64,000 nucleotides of DNA from Paracoccus acridae (lineage in GTDB: Bacteria > Pseudomonadota > Alphaproteobacteria > Rhodobacterales > Rhodobacteraceae): NCBI RefSeq assembly GCF_014642735.1, contig NZ_BMIV01000005.1, positions 1 to 64,000 on the forward strand. Reading direction: 5' to 3'. Position numbers and translations under genes: made by a program. Below, piece after piece: positions 34,894 through 43,193 of the stretch (positions are counted from its first letter, which is position 1; each line of letters starts with the position of its first letter). The notes under the pieces were generated by a model. That model did no database searches. It was not told the origin of the DNA and was given only the letters and a program-made list of their open reading frames with translations.

Positions 34894-36579
34894 TCATTGC
34901 CCTGCCAGTTCGGCAGCCTTCCGGATCTGCGAAAGCGAACGGTTCGCCGTCAGGGCCTCTGGATCGACCTTCACGTGGATCAGCGCCATCCGGCCGCTTG
35001 CCTCGGCGCGCTGGAAGGCGGCCGCGAAATCCGTGGTTCGGTCCACGAATTCGACATGCGCGCCGCAGGCCGTGCCGATCAGGCAGAAATCCGGGTTGAC
35101 CAGGTCGGTGGCCGAAACGCGCGCCGGATAGCGGGTTTCCTGGTGCATTCGGATCGTTCCCAGCATTCCGTTGTCAACGACCACGAAGATCGGTGTCGCG
35201 CCATATTGCGCCGCCGTCGCCATTTCCTGGATGGTCATCATGAAGTCGCCGTCCCCTGCGATGCAGACGACCCGCCTGCCGGGATGGCGCATTGACGCGG
35301 CCACCGCGGCAGGCACGCCATAGCCCATCGACCCCGAGGTCGGCGCAAGCTGGGTGCCCAGTTCCCGGTGGCGGTGGAAGCGGTGCAGCCAGGCCGCGAA
35401 ATTGCCCGCGCCGTTGGTTAGGATGGCGTCTTGGGGCAGATGATCGCGCAGCCACAGGATGATCTCGGACATGTTCACATGACCTGGGCACGGGCGGGGT
35501 TTTTGCCAATCCTCATAGGACGCGCGGGCGGCGCGGGTGCGTTCGGCCCAGGCGGGAACGGCGGGAACAGCGACATCGTCCAGCAGGGCGGCGAAATCCC
35601 CCGGCGTGGCATTGATCGCCAGGTCGGGCTGGTAAAGGCGGCCCAGTTCCTGCGGATCGGCATGGATGTGGATCAGCGACTGCCGGGGACAGGGGATCTC
35701 CAGGGTCTCATAGTCGTCCGAGGCGATGTCGCCCATCCGGGTGCCCAGCAGGATCACCAGATCGGCATCGCCGATCATCGCCCGCAAGGCGGGATTGGCC
35801 CCAAGGCCCAGTTCGCCCACATAGCAGGGATGCTCATTGTCGAAGCGGTCCTGGCGACGGAAGACGGCGGCGACGGGAAGATGGGTGCGGCCGGCGAAGC
35901 GTTCGACCGCCGTTTTCGCGCCCCTGTCCCAGCGGCTGCCGCCGAGGATCAGGACGGGGCGTTCCGCAGCCGCAAGCCGCCGGGCGAAATCCTGCATGGC
36001 GCCCGCAGCCGGGCCAGTGCCGACCGGTTCGACCCGGCGGGGCAGGGCGGCGGCGGCTTCTTCGACCAGCATGTCCTCGGGCAGGGCCAGCACCACCGGG
36101 CCGGGCCGCCCGGCCATGGCGACCGAAAAGGCGCGGGACAGGAATTCGGGAACGCGCGCCGGATCGTCGATCTGGGCCACCCATTTCGCCACCTGTCCGA
36201 ACATCCGGCGATAGTCGATTTCCTGGAATGCCTCGCGCTCGGCCGCGTCGCGGGCGATCTGGCCGATGAACAGGATCATCGGCGTCGAATCCTGGAAGGC
36301 CACATGCAGCCCGGCGCTGGCATTGGTGGCGCCGGGGCCGCGCGTGACCATGCAGATGCCCGGCCGTCCGGTCATCTTGCCGTCGGCCTCGGCCATCATG
36401 GCGGCGGCGCCTTCGTGGCGGCAGGTCACCGTCTGCACCCGGTCCGACACGTCCGCCAATGCGTCAAGCACCGCCAGATAACTTTCGCCCGGCACGCACC
36501 AGACCCGGTCCACCCCCTGCGCCACAAGGCCATCGACCAGATGCGCGGCCCCGGTCCTGAAAGAAGTGCTGGTGGTCAT
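34894..36579 (-). CDS. thiamine-diphosphate enzyme, acetolactate synthase large-subunit-like
   Basis: 561 residues with the three-domain layout of the ThDP decarboxylase/synthase family: the N-terminal domain with RHEGAAAMMAEADGKMTGRPG (catalytic Glu in HEG), the central domain, and a C-terminal domain with the GDGDFMMTIQE ThDP-binding motif and VVVDNGMLGTIR. No small regulatory subunit lies beside it, so it is probably not the biosynthetic IlvB. The substrate is not fixed. AAAGGA precedes ATG 36579. It is divergent from ribB. Confidence 0.87.
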   Translation of the reverse strand: MTTSTSFRTGAAHLVDGLVAQGVDRVWCVPGESYLAVLDALADVSDRVQTVTCRHEGAAAMMAEADGKMTGRPGICMVTRGPGATNASAGLHVAFQDSTPMILFIGQIARDAAEREAFQEIDYRRMFGQVAKWVAQIDDPARVPEFLSRAFSVAMAGRPGPVVLALPEDMLVEEAAAALPRRVEPVGTGPAAGAMQDFARRLAAAERPVLILGGSRWDRGAKTAVERFAGRTHLPVAAVFRRQDRFDNEHPCYVGELGLGANPALRAMIGDADLVILLGTRMGDIASDDYETLEIPCPRQSLIHIHADPQELGRLYQPDLAINATPGDFAALLDDVAVPAVPAWAERTRAARASYEDWQKPRPCPGHVNMSEIILWLRDHLPQDAILTNGAGNFAAWLHRFHRHRELGTQLAPTSGSMGYGVPAAVAASMRHPGRRVVCIAGDGDFMMTIQEMATAAQYGATPIFVVVDNGMLGTIRMHQETRYPARVSATDLVNPDFCLIGTACGAHVEFVDRTTDFAAAFQRAEASGRMALIHVKVDPEALTANRSLSQIRKAAELAGQ

Positions 36580-36906
36580 GATCCTGTCCTTTCCGGGGCG
36601 GTGCTGATTGTCGGCGCCATGCGTGGCGGCGGGATGGTGCCGGGCGCGGCGCCGATGCGCAAGGCGCAAGACCGCAAGGCCGGGCAGCCGGGCGGGGCAT
36701 GTCGCGCGCGGCCTGCGGCAATCGGAATGCCTGCCGGGGCTTGTATCGCGCCTGCGCGCGGTGCAAATCCGAGGATGTCTCCGTCGAGGATGTCGCATCA
36801 GGTGCGGGACAGGGCGCCCATGACCGGCCATTCCGGGCCTTGGGCGTGAAATGATCACGGCAGGCCGGGGATGTGCCGCGGCCGCCTTTTGGTGCAGGAG
36901 CAGCGG
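36580..36906. other. divergent promoter region between ThDP enzyme and ribB
   Basis: 327 bases holding the upstream regions of both divergent genes. It was inspected for an FMN riboswitch, and no conserved RFN blocks were seen. No other gene is apparent. Confidence 0.5.
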
Positions 36907-38022
36907 ATGCCCGATGACAAGCCCGGCCCGGTCGAACGCAACTGGTCCGACGCGATCTCTCCCATCGAGGAGATCATCAACGAGGCCCGCAACGGCCGCA
37001 TGTTCATCCTGGTCGATCACGAGGATCGGGAAAACGAAGGCGATCTGGTCATCCCCGCGCAGATGGCCACGCCCGAGGTCATCAACTTCATGGCCACCCA
37101 CGGCCGGGGCCTGATCTGCCTGTCGATGACCGGGGCACGCATCGACGCGCTGGGCCTGCCCCTGCTGAGCGCCAAGAACTCCAGCCGCCACGAGACCGCC
37201 TTCACCATGTCGATCGAGGCGCGCGAAGGCGTGACCACCGGGATTTCCGCACAGGACCGGGCGCTGACCGTCGCGGTCGCCATCGACCCCACCAAGGGAC
37301 CGGCCGACATCGCCACTCCCGGCCACATCTTTCCGCTGCGCGCCCGCGAGGGCGGCGTTCTGGTCCGCGCCGGCCATACCGAGGCCGCGGTCGATGTCGC
37401 GCGGCTGGCGGGGCTGAACCCTTCGGGCGTGATCTGCGAGATCATGAACGACGACGGTACCATGGCCCGGCTGCCCGACCTGGTGGCCTTTGCCCAGAAA
37501 CACGGGCTGAAGATCGGCACCATCAGCCAGCTGATCGCCTATCGCCGCCGCCACGACAACCTGATCGCCGAACGCGGGCAGATGGCCGTGCATTCCGAAC
37601 ACGGCGGCGACTGGATGATGCGGGTCTTTGCCGACGACACCTCGGGCGCGGAACATATCGTGCTGACCAAGGGCGACCTGACGGCGCCCGGCCCGGTCAT
37701 GGTGCGGATGCATGTGCTGGATCCGCTGCACGACGTCCTGGGCATCGGGCGCAAGAACGCGGGCACGCTGGGCCAGGCGATGCGGATGATCGCGGAAGAA
37801 GGCAGGGGCGTCGTGGTGCTGTTCCGCGACATCGAGCCGCGCCTGCCGCGCCAGGACGAGGTGTCGTCCCATGTCATCCGCCATTACGGGCTGGGGGCGC
37901 AGATCCTGTCCGCGCTGGGCTTGTCGGAACTGGTGCTGCTGACGAATTCGGCGCCGGTCCGGGTGATCGGTCTCGACGCCTATGGCCTGTCCATCCACTC
38001 GACCCGTCCGATCAGGGAATGA
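36907..38022 (+). CDS. ribB: 3,4-dihydroxy-2-butanone 4-phosphate synthase with degenerate RibA domain
   Basis: 371 residues. The N-terminal 200 are a complete DHBP synthase (ILVDHEDRENEGDL, MTGARIDALGLP, SRHETAFTMSIEAREGVTTGIS, AGHTEAAVD), which makes the four-carbon riboflavin precursor from ribulose 5-phosphate. The C-terminal half is aligned with GTP cyclohydrolase II, but the zinc cysteines of that family are absent: the segment reads VHSEHGGDWMMRV where a CLTGD block with Cys residues is expected. GTP cyclohydrolase activity is therefore unlikely. AGGAG precedes ATG 36907. ribH follows after four bases. Confidence 0.9.
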   Translation: MPDDKPGPVERNWSDAISPIEEIINEARNGRMFILVDHEDRENEGDLVIPAQMATPEVINFMATHGRGLICLSMTGARIDALGLPLLSAKNSSRHETAFTMSIEAREGVTTGISAQDRALTVAVAIDPTKGPADIATPGHIFPLRAREGGVLVRAGHTEAAVDVARLAGLNPSGVICEIMNDDGTMARLPDLVAFAQKHGLKIGTISQLIAYRRRHDNLIAERGQMAVHSEHGGDWMMRVFADDTSGAEHIVLTKGDLTAPGPVMVRMHVLDPLHDVLGIGRKNAGTLGQAMRMIAEEGRGVVVLFRDIEPRLPRQDEVSSHVIRHYGLGAQILSALGLSELVLLTNSAPVRVIGLDAYGLSIHSTRPIRE

Positions 38023-38026
38023 CGCC

Positions 38027-38500
38027 ATGGCTGCCAGCATCGAACATCACCAACTGCCGCTGCCCCGCATCGAAGGCGCCCGCCTGCTGATCGTGGTCGC
38101 GCCCTATTACCGCCAGATCGCCGAGGGACTGGTCGCCGGGGCGCAGGCCGTGGCGGCACAGGCAGGCGCCAGCGTCGAACTGGTCGAGGTGCCGGGCGCC
38201 TTGGAAATCCCCACCGCCATCGCGCTTGCCGCCGGCGGCGGTCTTTACGACGGCTATGTGGCGCTTGGCTGCGTGGTTCGGGGCGAGACGACGCATTACG
38301 ACACGGTCTGCAACGACAGTTCCCGCGGGCTGACCCTGCTGGGCCTGCAGGGCCATTGCATCGGCAACGGCATCCTGACGGTGGAAAACATCCACCAGGC
38401 CGAGGTCCGCGCCGATCCTCAGGGCCAGAACAAGGGCGGCGGCGCGGCGGCGGCGGCGCTGCACCTGATCGCGCTGAAGCGCCGCTGGAACCCTTCCTGA
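38027..38500 (+). CDS. ribH: 6,7-dimethyl-8-ribityllumazine synthase
   Basis: 157 residues, the normal length for lumazine synthase. Recognisable blocks are PGALEIPTAI, GYVALGCVVRGETTHYD (with the catalytic-region histidine) and GILTVENIHQAEVRA. It condenses the RibB product with the pyrimidine intermediate, the penultimate step to riboflavin. Only four bases separate it from ribB, so they form an operon. Confidence 0.94.
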   Translation: MAASIEHHQLPLPRIEGARLLIVVAPYYRQIAEGLVAGAQAVAAQAGASVELVEVPGALEIPTAIALAAGGGLYDGYVALGCVVRGETTHYDTVCNDSSRGLTLLGLQGHCIGNGILTVENIHQAEVRADPQGQNKGGGAAAAALHLIALKRRWNPS

Positions 38501-38660
38501 CGGCGCGGCGGGGTGCGACTTCCCGTCGACGTGACGGCTCGCCGCCCATGCCACCCTGCCCGCTGGTCGCGATGATGCCAGGGCCTGCGCCCTGCGATGC
38601 GCGTCAGGGGCAGCCCCTCGTGGACCTGAAGATGCCGTTGGTGCGGGCAGCAGTCTCGTG

Positions 38661-39599
38661 TCAGTCTCCGGTGGCGATCAGGGCGATCTCGCCCGGCCAG
38701 TCGCGGCGCAGGCGTTCGGCGGCCGCCCAGGCTCGCAGGCCCGAACGGCAGGCAAGGACAACCCGCCGCCCGTCCTGGGGGCGCGGCAGGTCGGGGCCGC
38801 GCAGGGCATGGGGCACGAAGGGCAAGGGGGCCTCGTCCATGCCGCGCAGGTCCACCGCGATGTCGTCCGGCCGCATCTGGCCGGGGGCGATGAAGCGATG
38901 GCCCGTTTGGGGTTCGGGGGCGCCGTCGAAGCGGAAGCTGGCCGGGCGCAATCCGTCGAAGCGGATCATCTGGCCCAGGGACGACGGCGTCATTCCCAGC
39001 AGGACGGTCAGCGCCATCTGCGCCTGGATGGCGCCGATCAGGCCTGCCATCGGCCCCATCACGCCCGTTGTCGCGCAATTGCCCGCCTGCGCCGGAAGAT
39101 CCGGGAATACTGCCCTGACCGAAGGCGCGCCCGCGCAGAAGCCCCCTGCAAAGCCCTGGATGCCCAGGACGGAACCGGCGATCAGGGGGCGCCCCGCGGC
39201 AAGGCAGGCATCGGACAGCGTATAGGTGACCGCGAAGCTATCGGCGCAATCCAGCACCAGATCCGCGCGCGCCACCAGATCGGGCGCGTTGGCGGGATCC
39301 AGCCGCGTCACCAGGGGGCTTATGCGACAATCGGGGTTCAGCGCGGCCAGTTCAACGGCGGCGGCTTCGGCCTTGGGCCTGCCGATATGGCGGCCAAAGA
39401 TGGGCTGGCGATGCAGGTTCGACACCTCGGCCCGGTCGGGATCGACCAGGGTGATCCGGCCGATCCCGGCCCCGGCCAGATATTGCAGGACGGGAACACC
39501 CAGGCCCCCCGCGCCCACGACCAGAAGCTGCGCATCGGCAAGGCGGGCCTGGCCCGCCGCGCCAAAGCCGGGCAGGATGGTCTGGCGCGCATATCTCAT
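38661..39599 (-). CDS. thiF: ThiF/MoeB-type adenylyltransferase with C-terminal rhodanese-like domain
   Basis: 312 residues. The E1-like domain has the ATP-binding VVGAGGLGVPVLQYL, the DPDRAEVSNLHRQ block and the ADLVLDCADSFAVTY segment. A short rhodanese-like domain closes the protein, with the candidate persulfide cysteine in VVLACRSGLRAW. It would adenylate and thiolate the ThiS C-terminus. It is the last gene of the thi operon; its ATG overlaps the thiE stop. Confidence 0.88.
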   Translation of the reverse strand: MRYARQTILPGFGAAGQARLADAQLLVVGAGGLGVPVLQYLAGAGIGRITLVDPDRAEVSNLHRQPIFGRHIGRPKAEAAAVELAALNPDCRISPLVTRLDPANAPDLVARADLVLDCADSFAVTYTLSDACLAAGRPLIAGSVLGIQGFAGGFCAGAPSVRAVFPDLPAQAGNCATTGVMGPMAGLIGAIQAQMALTVLLGMTPSSLGQMIRFDGLRPASFRFDGAPEPQTGHRFIAPGQMRPDDIAVDLRGMDEAPLPFVPHALRGPDLPRPQDGRRVVLACRSGLRAWAAAERLRRDWPGEIALIATGD

Positions 39600-40192
39600 G
39601 GCGCGACCTCCAGCCATTCGCGGATGCGCCGGTCGGGATCGGCGGCCAGGGTGATGTCGGTGACGGCCGCCACCATGTCGGCACCCGCAGCCATGGCAAG
39701 CCGGGCGCGTTCCGGGGTCAGACCGCCGATGGCGCAAAGCGGGATATCCCCTATCTGCGCCTTCCATTCGGCCAGCCTGTCGGTGCCCTGCGGCGCCCAG
39801 GGCATCGCCTTCAGGATCGTGGGCCAGACCGGGCCAAGCGCCACATAATCGGGGTCGCAGGCCAGGGCGCGGTCCAGTTCGGCCCCGTCATGGGTGGAAA
39901 TGCCCAGGCACAGGCCCGCCCTGCGGATCGCCGGCAGGTCGGCTCCGTCCAGGTCTTCCTGGCCCAGATGCACCGCCCCGCAGCCTTCCTCGATCGCCAG
40001 TTGCCAGTGGTCGTTGACGACAAGGATCGCGCCCTGGCGGCGACACAGGTCGCGGGCCCGGGCAATCTGGCCGCGCAGGTCCGCCGGGGGACGGTCCTTG
40101 ATGCGCAGTTGCACAAGCCGCACCCCCAGGGGCAGGACGCGCGCGATCCAGTCGGCGCTGTCCAGGATCGGATAAAAGCGCGGCCAGATCAC
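39596..40192 (-). CDS. thiE: thiamine-phosphate synthase
   Basis: 198 residues, a TIM-barrel enzyme joining the pyrimidine and thiazole moieties of thiamine. Visible motifs are [51 protein letters not shown] and ALGGL-type loops near [12 protein letters not shown]. It starts inside the thiG stop region and runs into thiF with overlaps. Confidence 0.92.
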   Translation of the reverse strand: MIWPRFYPILDSADWIARVLPLGVRLVQLRIKDRPPADLRGQIARARDLCRRQGAILVVNDHWQLAIEEGCGAVHLGQEDLDGADLPAIRRAGLCLGISTHDGAELDRALACDPDYVALGPVWPTILKAMPWAPQGTDRLAEWKAQIGDIPLCAIGGLTPERARLAMAAGADMVAAVTDITLAADPDRRIREWLEVAP

Positions 40193-40950
40193 AGGAACGC
40201 CTTTCCCAGAACCGGGGTCGAGGGGACGGCCATGTCCGTCCGTTCCATCGGGTCGGCCAGATAGGCGGCGCGTCCGGCCCGGACCGCATCCGCCATCGCC
40301 CCGGCCATCTGGACCGGATCGCCCGCGCGGGCCACGGCGCTGTTCAGCAGGACCGCGTCATAGCCCATTTCCATCGCGGCGGCGGCATGGCTGGGCAGGC
40401 CGATCCCCGCGTCGATGACCAGCGGCACATCGGGAAAGGCCGCCCGCAACGCCCGCAGGCCATGGGGGTTGTTCAGCCCCAGCCCCGACCCGATGGGCGC
40501 GCCCCAGGGCATCAGCACCTGGCAGCCCGCGTCCAGCAGGCGTTCGCAGGCGGTCAGATCCTCGGTGCAATAGGGAAAGACCTTGAACCCCTCGGCCGCC
40601 AGGATGCGCGCCGCCTGGACCAGTTCGAAGACATCGGGTTGCAGCGTGTCGGCGTGGCCGATCACCTCCAGCTTGATCCAGTCGGTGGCGAAGACCTCGC
40701 GCGCCATATGGGCGGTGGTGACGGCTTCCCGCGCGCTGTGGCATCCGGCGGTGTTGGGCAGCAGGCGCGCGCCCAGGGACTGGACCAGGGTCCAGAAATC
40801 CTGGCCGCCGCCGGTTTCCCGCCTCAGGGACACGGTGGCGATGCCCGCGCCCGACCGGGCAAAGGCATCCGCCAGGATCCGGGGAGAGGGATAGCCGGCG
40901 GTGCCCAGCATCAGGGCGCTTTCGACATGGGTGCCGTAAAGGACCGGCAT
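40189..40950 (-). CDS. thiG: thiazole synthase
   Basis: 253 residues. ThiG blocks include [26 protein letters not shown] (the imine-forming lysine), [30 protein letters not shown] and [26 protein letters not shown]. It builds the thiazole phosphate from deoxyxylulose 5-phosphate, dehydroglycine and the sulfur on ThiS. The gene is adjacent to thiS and overlaps thiE by four bases. Confidence 0.95.
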   Translation of the reverse strand: MPVLYGTHVESALMLGTAGYPSPRILADAFARSGAGIATVSLRRETGGGQDFWTLVQSLGARLLPNTAGCHSAREAVTTAHMAREVFATDWIKLEVIGHADTLQPDVFELVQAARILAAEGFKVFPYCTEDLTACERLLDAGCQVLMPWGAPIGSGLGLNNPHGLRALRAAFPDVPLVIDAGIGLPSHAAAAMEMGYDAVLLNSAVARAGDPVQMAGAMADAVRAGRAAYLADPMERTDMAVPSTPVLGKAFL

Positions 40951-40951
40951 C

Positions 40952-41146
40952 TCAGCCCCCCTGCATGGGTGCCTGGGCCTCGATCCGGTCGCCGTCGCGG
41001 ATCGGGGTCTGGTCGCGCAGCGCGGCAGGGACGAAGCTGCCGTTCAGGGCGGTGGCGATGTGGCCCGTGACGCCTGCCTGGGCCAGGGCATCGGCCAGGG
41101 TGGCGGCATTGGTGTGGCAGGGACTGCCGTTAAGAATGATCTGCAT
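40952..41146 (-). CDS. thiS: sulfur carrier protein ThiS
   Basis: 64 residues with the ubiquitin-like fold pattern ([29 protein letters not shown]) and the obligatory C-terminal diglycine QGG, on which a thiocarboxylate forms. It overlaps the thiO stop by 17 bases and ends one base before thiG. Confidence 0.93.
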   Translation of the reverse strand: MQIILNGSPCHTNAATLADALAQAGVTGHIATALNGSFVPAALRDQTPIRDGDRIEAQAPMQGG

Positions 41147-42077
41147 CCATGAACTCCGGTCTGGTTCCGTGTTGAAGGTGATCGGCGACCATGCGGGCGA
41201 CGGCGGGGGCCAGCAGGAAGCCGTGGCGGTAAAGCCCGTTCGCATGAAGCGTGCCGCCGATCCGGCGAATGCGGGGCAGGTTGTCGGGAAAGGCGGGGCG
41301 GGCATCCGCGCCCAGTTCCAGAACCTCGGCCTCGGCCAGGGCGGGATGCAGCGCAAAGGCCGCGCCCAGCAGTTCCAGGACCGCGCGCACGGTCGGCGGG
41401 CCGCGCCGGTCGCTTTCCAGCATCGTCGCGCCCAGCATGAAGACCCCGTCCCCGCGCGGCACCAGGTAAAGCGGAATGCGCGGATGCAGCAGCCGCACGG
41501 GACGCGACAGCGTGACTTCGCGGCAGCGGATCACCACCATCTCTCCACGCACGCCGCGCAGGTCTGGCAAGGCGTCGCGGGCGGCAAGGCCCCGGCAGTC
41601 GATGATCCTGCCCGACAGGACCTCGGTCCGGGGCAGGCGGGCCGACAGGATGGACAGCGCCTGCCGGGGATCCAGATGCGCCTCGTCCGCGAAGAACAGG
41701 GCGCGCCCGAACCGGCCGGCCAGATCCGGTTCCAGGGCGGCCAGGCCCTGGTCGTCCAGCATCCGGTGCCCGGTGCTGCGCCGCGCGAAGCGGTCCAGGG
41801 ACGCCCCGTCCCGCGCGGCGCTGACGACCAAGGTGCCGTTCCGGGACACCGGCACGCCCTGGCCCTGCCACCAGTCGGCCGAGGCAAGGCCGTGCCGGGT
41901 CACCGCTTCCTCGGCGCTTTCGCCTTCGCAATGGGGGGCCAGCATCCCGCCCGCCCACCAGGAACAGGCCTGCGGGCCGGGGGCGCCGTCGCGGACAGCC
42001 GCCGGGATGCCGCGCCGGGTCAGTTCCGTGGCGACGCACAGGCCCATCACGCCCCCGCCGATGACGGTGACGGTCAC
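41130..42077 (-). CDS. thiO: glycine oxidase of thiamine biosynthesis
   Basis: 315 residues, an FAD-dependent amine oxidase with the dinucleotide-binding VTVIGGGVMGLCVATEL at the N-terminus and C-terminal RIGGTLHANGLYRHGFLLAP. ThiO oxidises glycine to the imine used by ThiG, the aerobic alternative to ThiH. The start is GTG 42077, part of a GTGA overlap with the thiD stop. It replaces the tyrosine lyase and fits an organism that makes thiamine under oxygen. Confidence 0.9.
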   Translation of the reverse strand: MTVTVIGGGVMGLCVATELTRRGIPAAVRDGAPGPQACSWWAGGMLAPHCEGESAEEAVTRHGLASADWWQGQGVPVSRNGTLVVSAARDGASLDRFARRSTGHRMLDDQGLAALEPDLAGRFGRALFFADEAHLDPRQALSILSARLPRTEVLSGRIIDCRGLAARDALPDLRGVRGEMVVIRCREVTLSRPVRLLHPRIPLYLVPRGDGVFMLGATMLESDRRGPPTVRAVLELLGAAFALHPALAEAEVLELGADARPAFPDNLPRIRRIGGTLHANGLYRHGFLLAPAVARMVADHLQHGTRPEFMDADHS

Positions 42078-42892
42078 AGGGCAGCCTCGACAGGTTGCGG
42101 CCACAGCGCGTGGAAGTGATGCACCGGCCCATGCCCCCCTCCGATGGACAGATCGTCCGCGGCCCGGATCGCACGGTGCAGCCAGTCATGCGCCCGGCCC
42201 GCCGCATCCGCGGCCGGAAGCCCCTGCGCCAGTCCCGCCGCGATGGCCGAGGCCAGCGAACATCCCGTGCCATGCGTGTGCCGGGTGTCGATCCGCGCCG
42301 ATGCGAAGCGCGCCACCCCGTCCGGCCCGACCAGAAGATCGGTGCAGTGGCTTCCCCCTGCATGACCGCCCTTCATCAGCACATGGCGCGGGCCAAGCGC
42401 GCAAAGCGCCCGGCCCTGCGTGATCGCCTGGGCGTCGGAACCGGCAGGGGCCTGGCCCAGCAGGCGCGCAGCCTCGGGCAGGTTGGGGGTCAGGACATGG
42501 GCCAGTGGCAGCAAATCGCGGATCAGCGCGGCCACGGCGTCCTCCGATGCCAGGACATCGCCCGACTTCGCGACCATGACCGGGTCCAGCACGACGGGGA
42601 TGGCGCAACCGCGCAACGATGCCGCGACCGCGGAGACCGCCTCCGGCGACCCGATCATGCCGATTTTGATGGCATGGACGGCGATATCGTCCAGGACCGC
42701 GTCGATCTGGGCACGGATCAGGGCCGGGGGGACGGGATGGATCGCCGTCACGCGCCGGGTGTTCTGGGCGGTCACGGCCGTGACCACGCTGGCGGAATAA
42801 ACGCCAAGCGCCGACAAGGTCTTGATATCCGCCTGCAATCCCGCGCCGCCGCCGCTGTCGGATCCGGCAATGGTCAGAATGGTCCTGGTCAT
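42074..42892 (-). CDS. thiD: hydroxymethylpyrimidine/phosphomethylpyrimidine kinase
   Basis: 272 residues with the ribokinase-like blocks TIAGSDSGGGAGLQADIKT, TAVTAQNTRRV, AIKIGMIGS, VLDPVMVAKSGD and DTRHTHGTGCSLASAIAAG (catalytic Asp/Cys region). It phosphorylates HMP and HMP-P. GGGGAAGGG precedes ATG 42892. It is the first gene of the operon and lies directly downstream of a TPP riboswitch. No thiC is in the window. Confidence 0.94.
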   Translation of the reverse strand: MTRTILTIAGSDSGGGAGLQADIKTLSALGVYSASVVTAVTAQNTRRVTAIHPVPPALIRAQIDAVLDDIAVHAIKIGMIGSPEAVSAVAASLRGCAIPVVLDPVMVAKSGDVLASEDAVAALIRDLLPLAHVLTPNLPEAARLLGQAPAGSDAQAITQGRALCALGPRHVLMKGGHAGGSHCTDLLVGPDGVARFASARIDTRHTHGTGCSLASAIAAGLAQGLPAADAAGRAHDWLHRAIRAADDLSIGGGHGPVHHFHALWPQPVEAAL

Positions 42893-42983
42893 GTCCCTTC
42901 CCCTTTTCTGTCGCATCCGGGACATGCGAGGGGGGACGGGGCGGCAGACAGGCGGATCGGTCCGGCGGACGACGCATGTCAGC

Positions 42984-43079
42984 CTATCCGTTCCCTCCGC
43001 CGGCATGACCCGGATCAGGTTCGATGGGTCGGTGCGCATTGCACCTCTCAGCCCCGCGACGGGACGCCCCAACGGATAG
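42984..43079 (-). promoter_or_regulatory. TPP riboswitch (THI element)
   Basis: On the minus strand the conserved THI-box is complete: GGGGCTGAGAGGTGC, then GACCCATCGAACCTGATC and GGGTCATGCCGGCGGAGGGA. The closing stem CTATCCGTT / AACGGATAG at the two ends (42984-42992 and 43071-43079) pairs over nine bases. It lies 91 bases before thiD and should reduce expression of the whole thi operon when thiamine diphosphate is plentiful. Confidence 0.95.
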
Positions 43080-43193
43080 TGTTGGCAGGAACCCTAGCGG
43101 CGTCGGGGGCGAGCGTCCAGCGGGAAAACCCCGCGGCTTGCGCCATTCGCCCCGGGGGCGCACAGTGGGTCATCGAAACGCAGGGAGGCGGGT

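Noticed and set aside
33930..35099. 389-codon plus-strand frame
   Set aside because: Arginine-, glycine- and serine-rich composition, no domain, no convincing ribosome site, and its end is antisense to the ThDP enzyme.
36580..36906. FMN riboswitch before ribB
   Set aside because: The conserved RFN blocks were looked for and not found.
34894..38040. A single 1048-codon minus-strand frame
   Set aside because: Only the part to 36579 matches the ThDP enzyme and has a ribosome site; the rest is the antisense of ribB and ribH.
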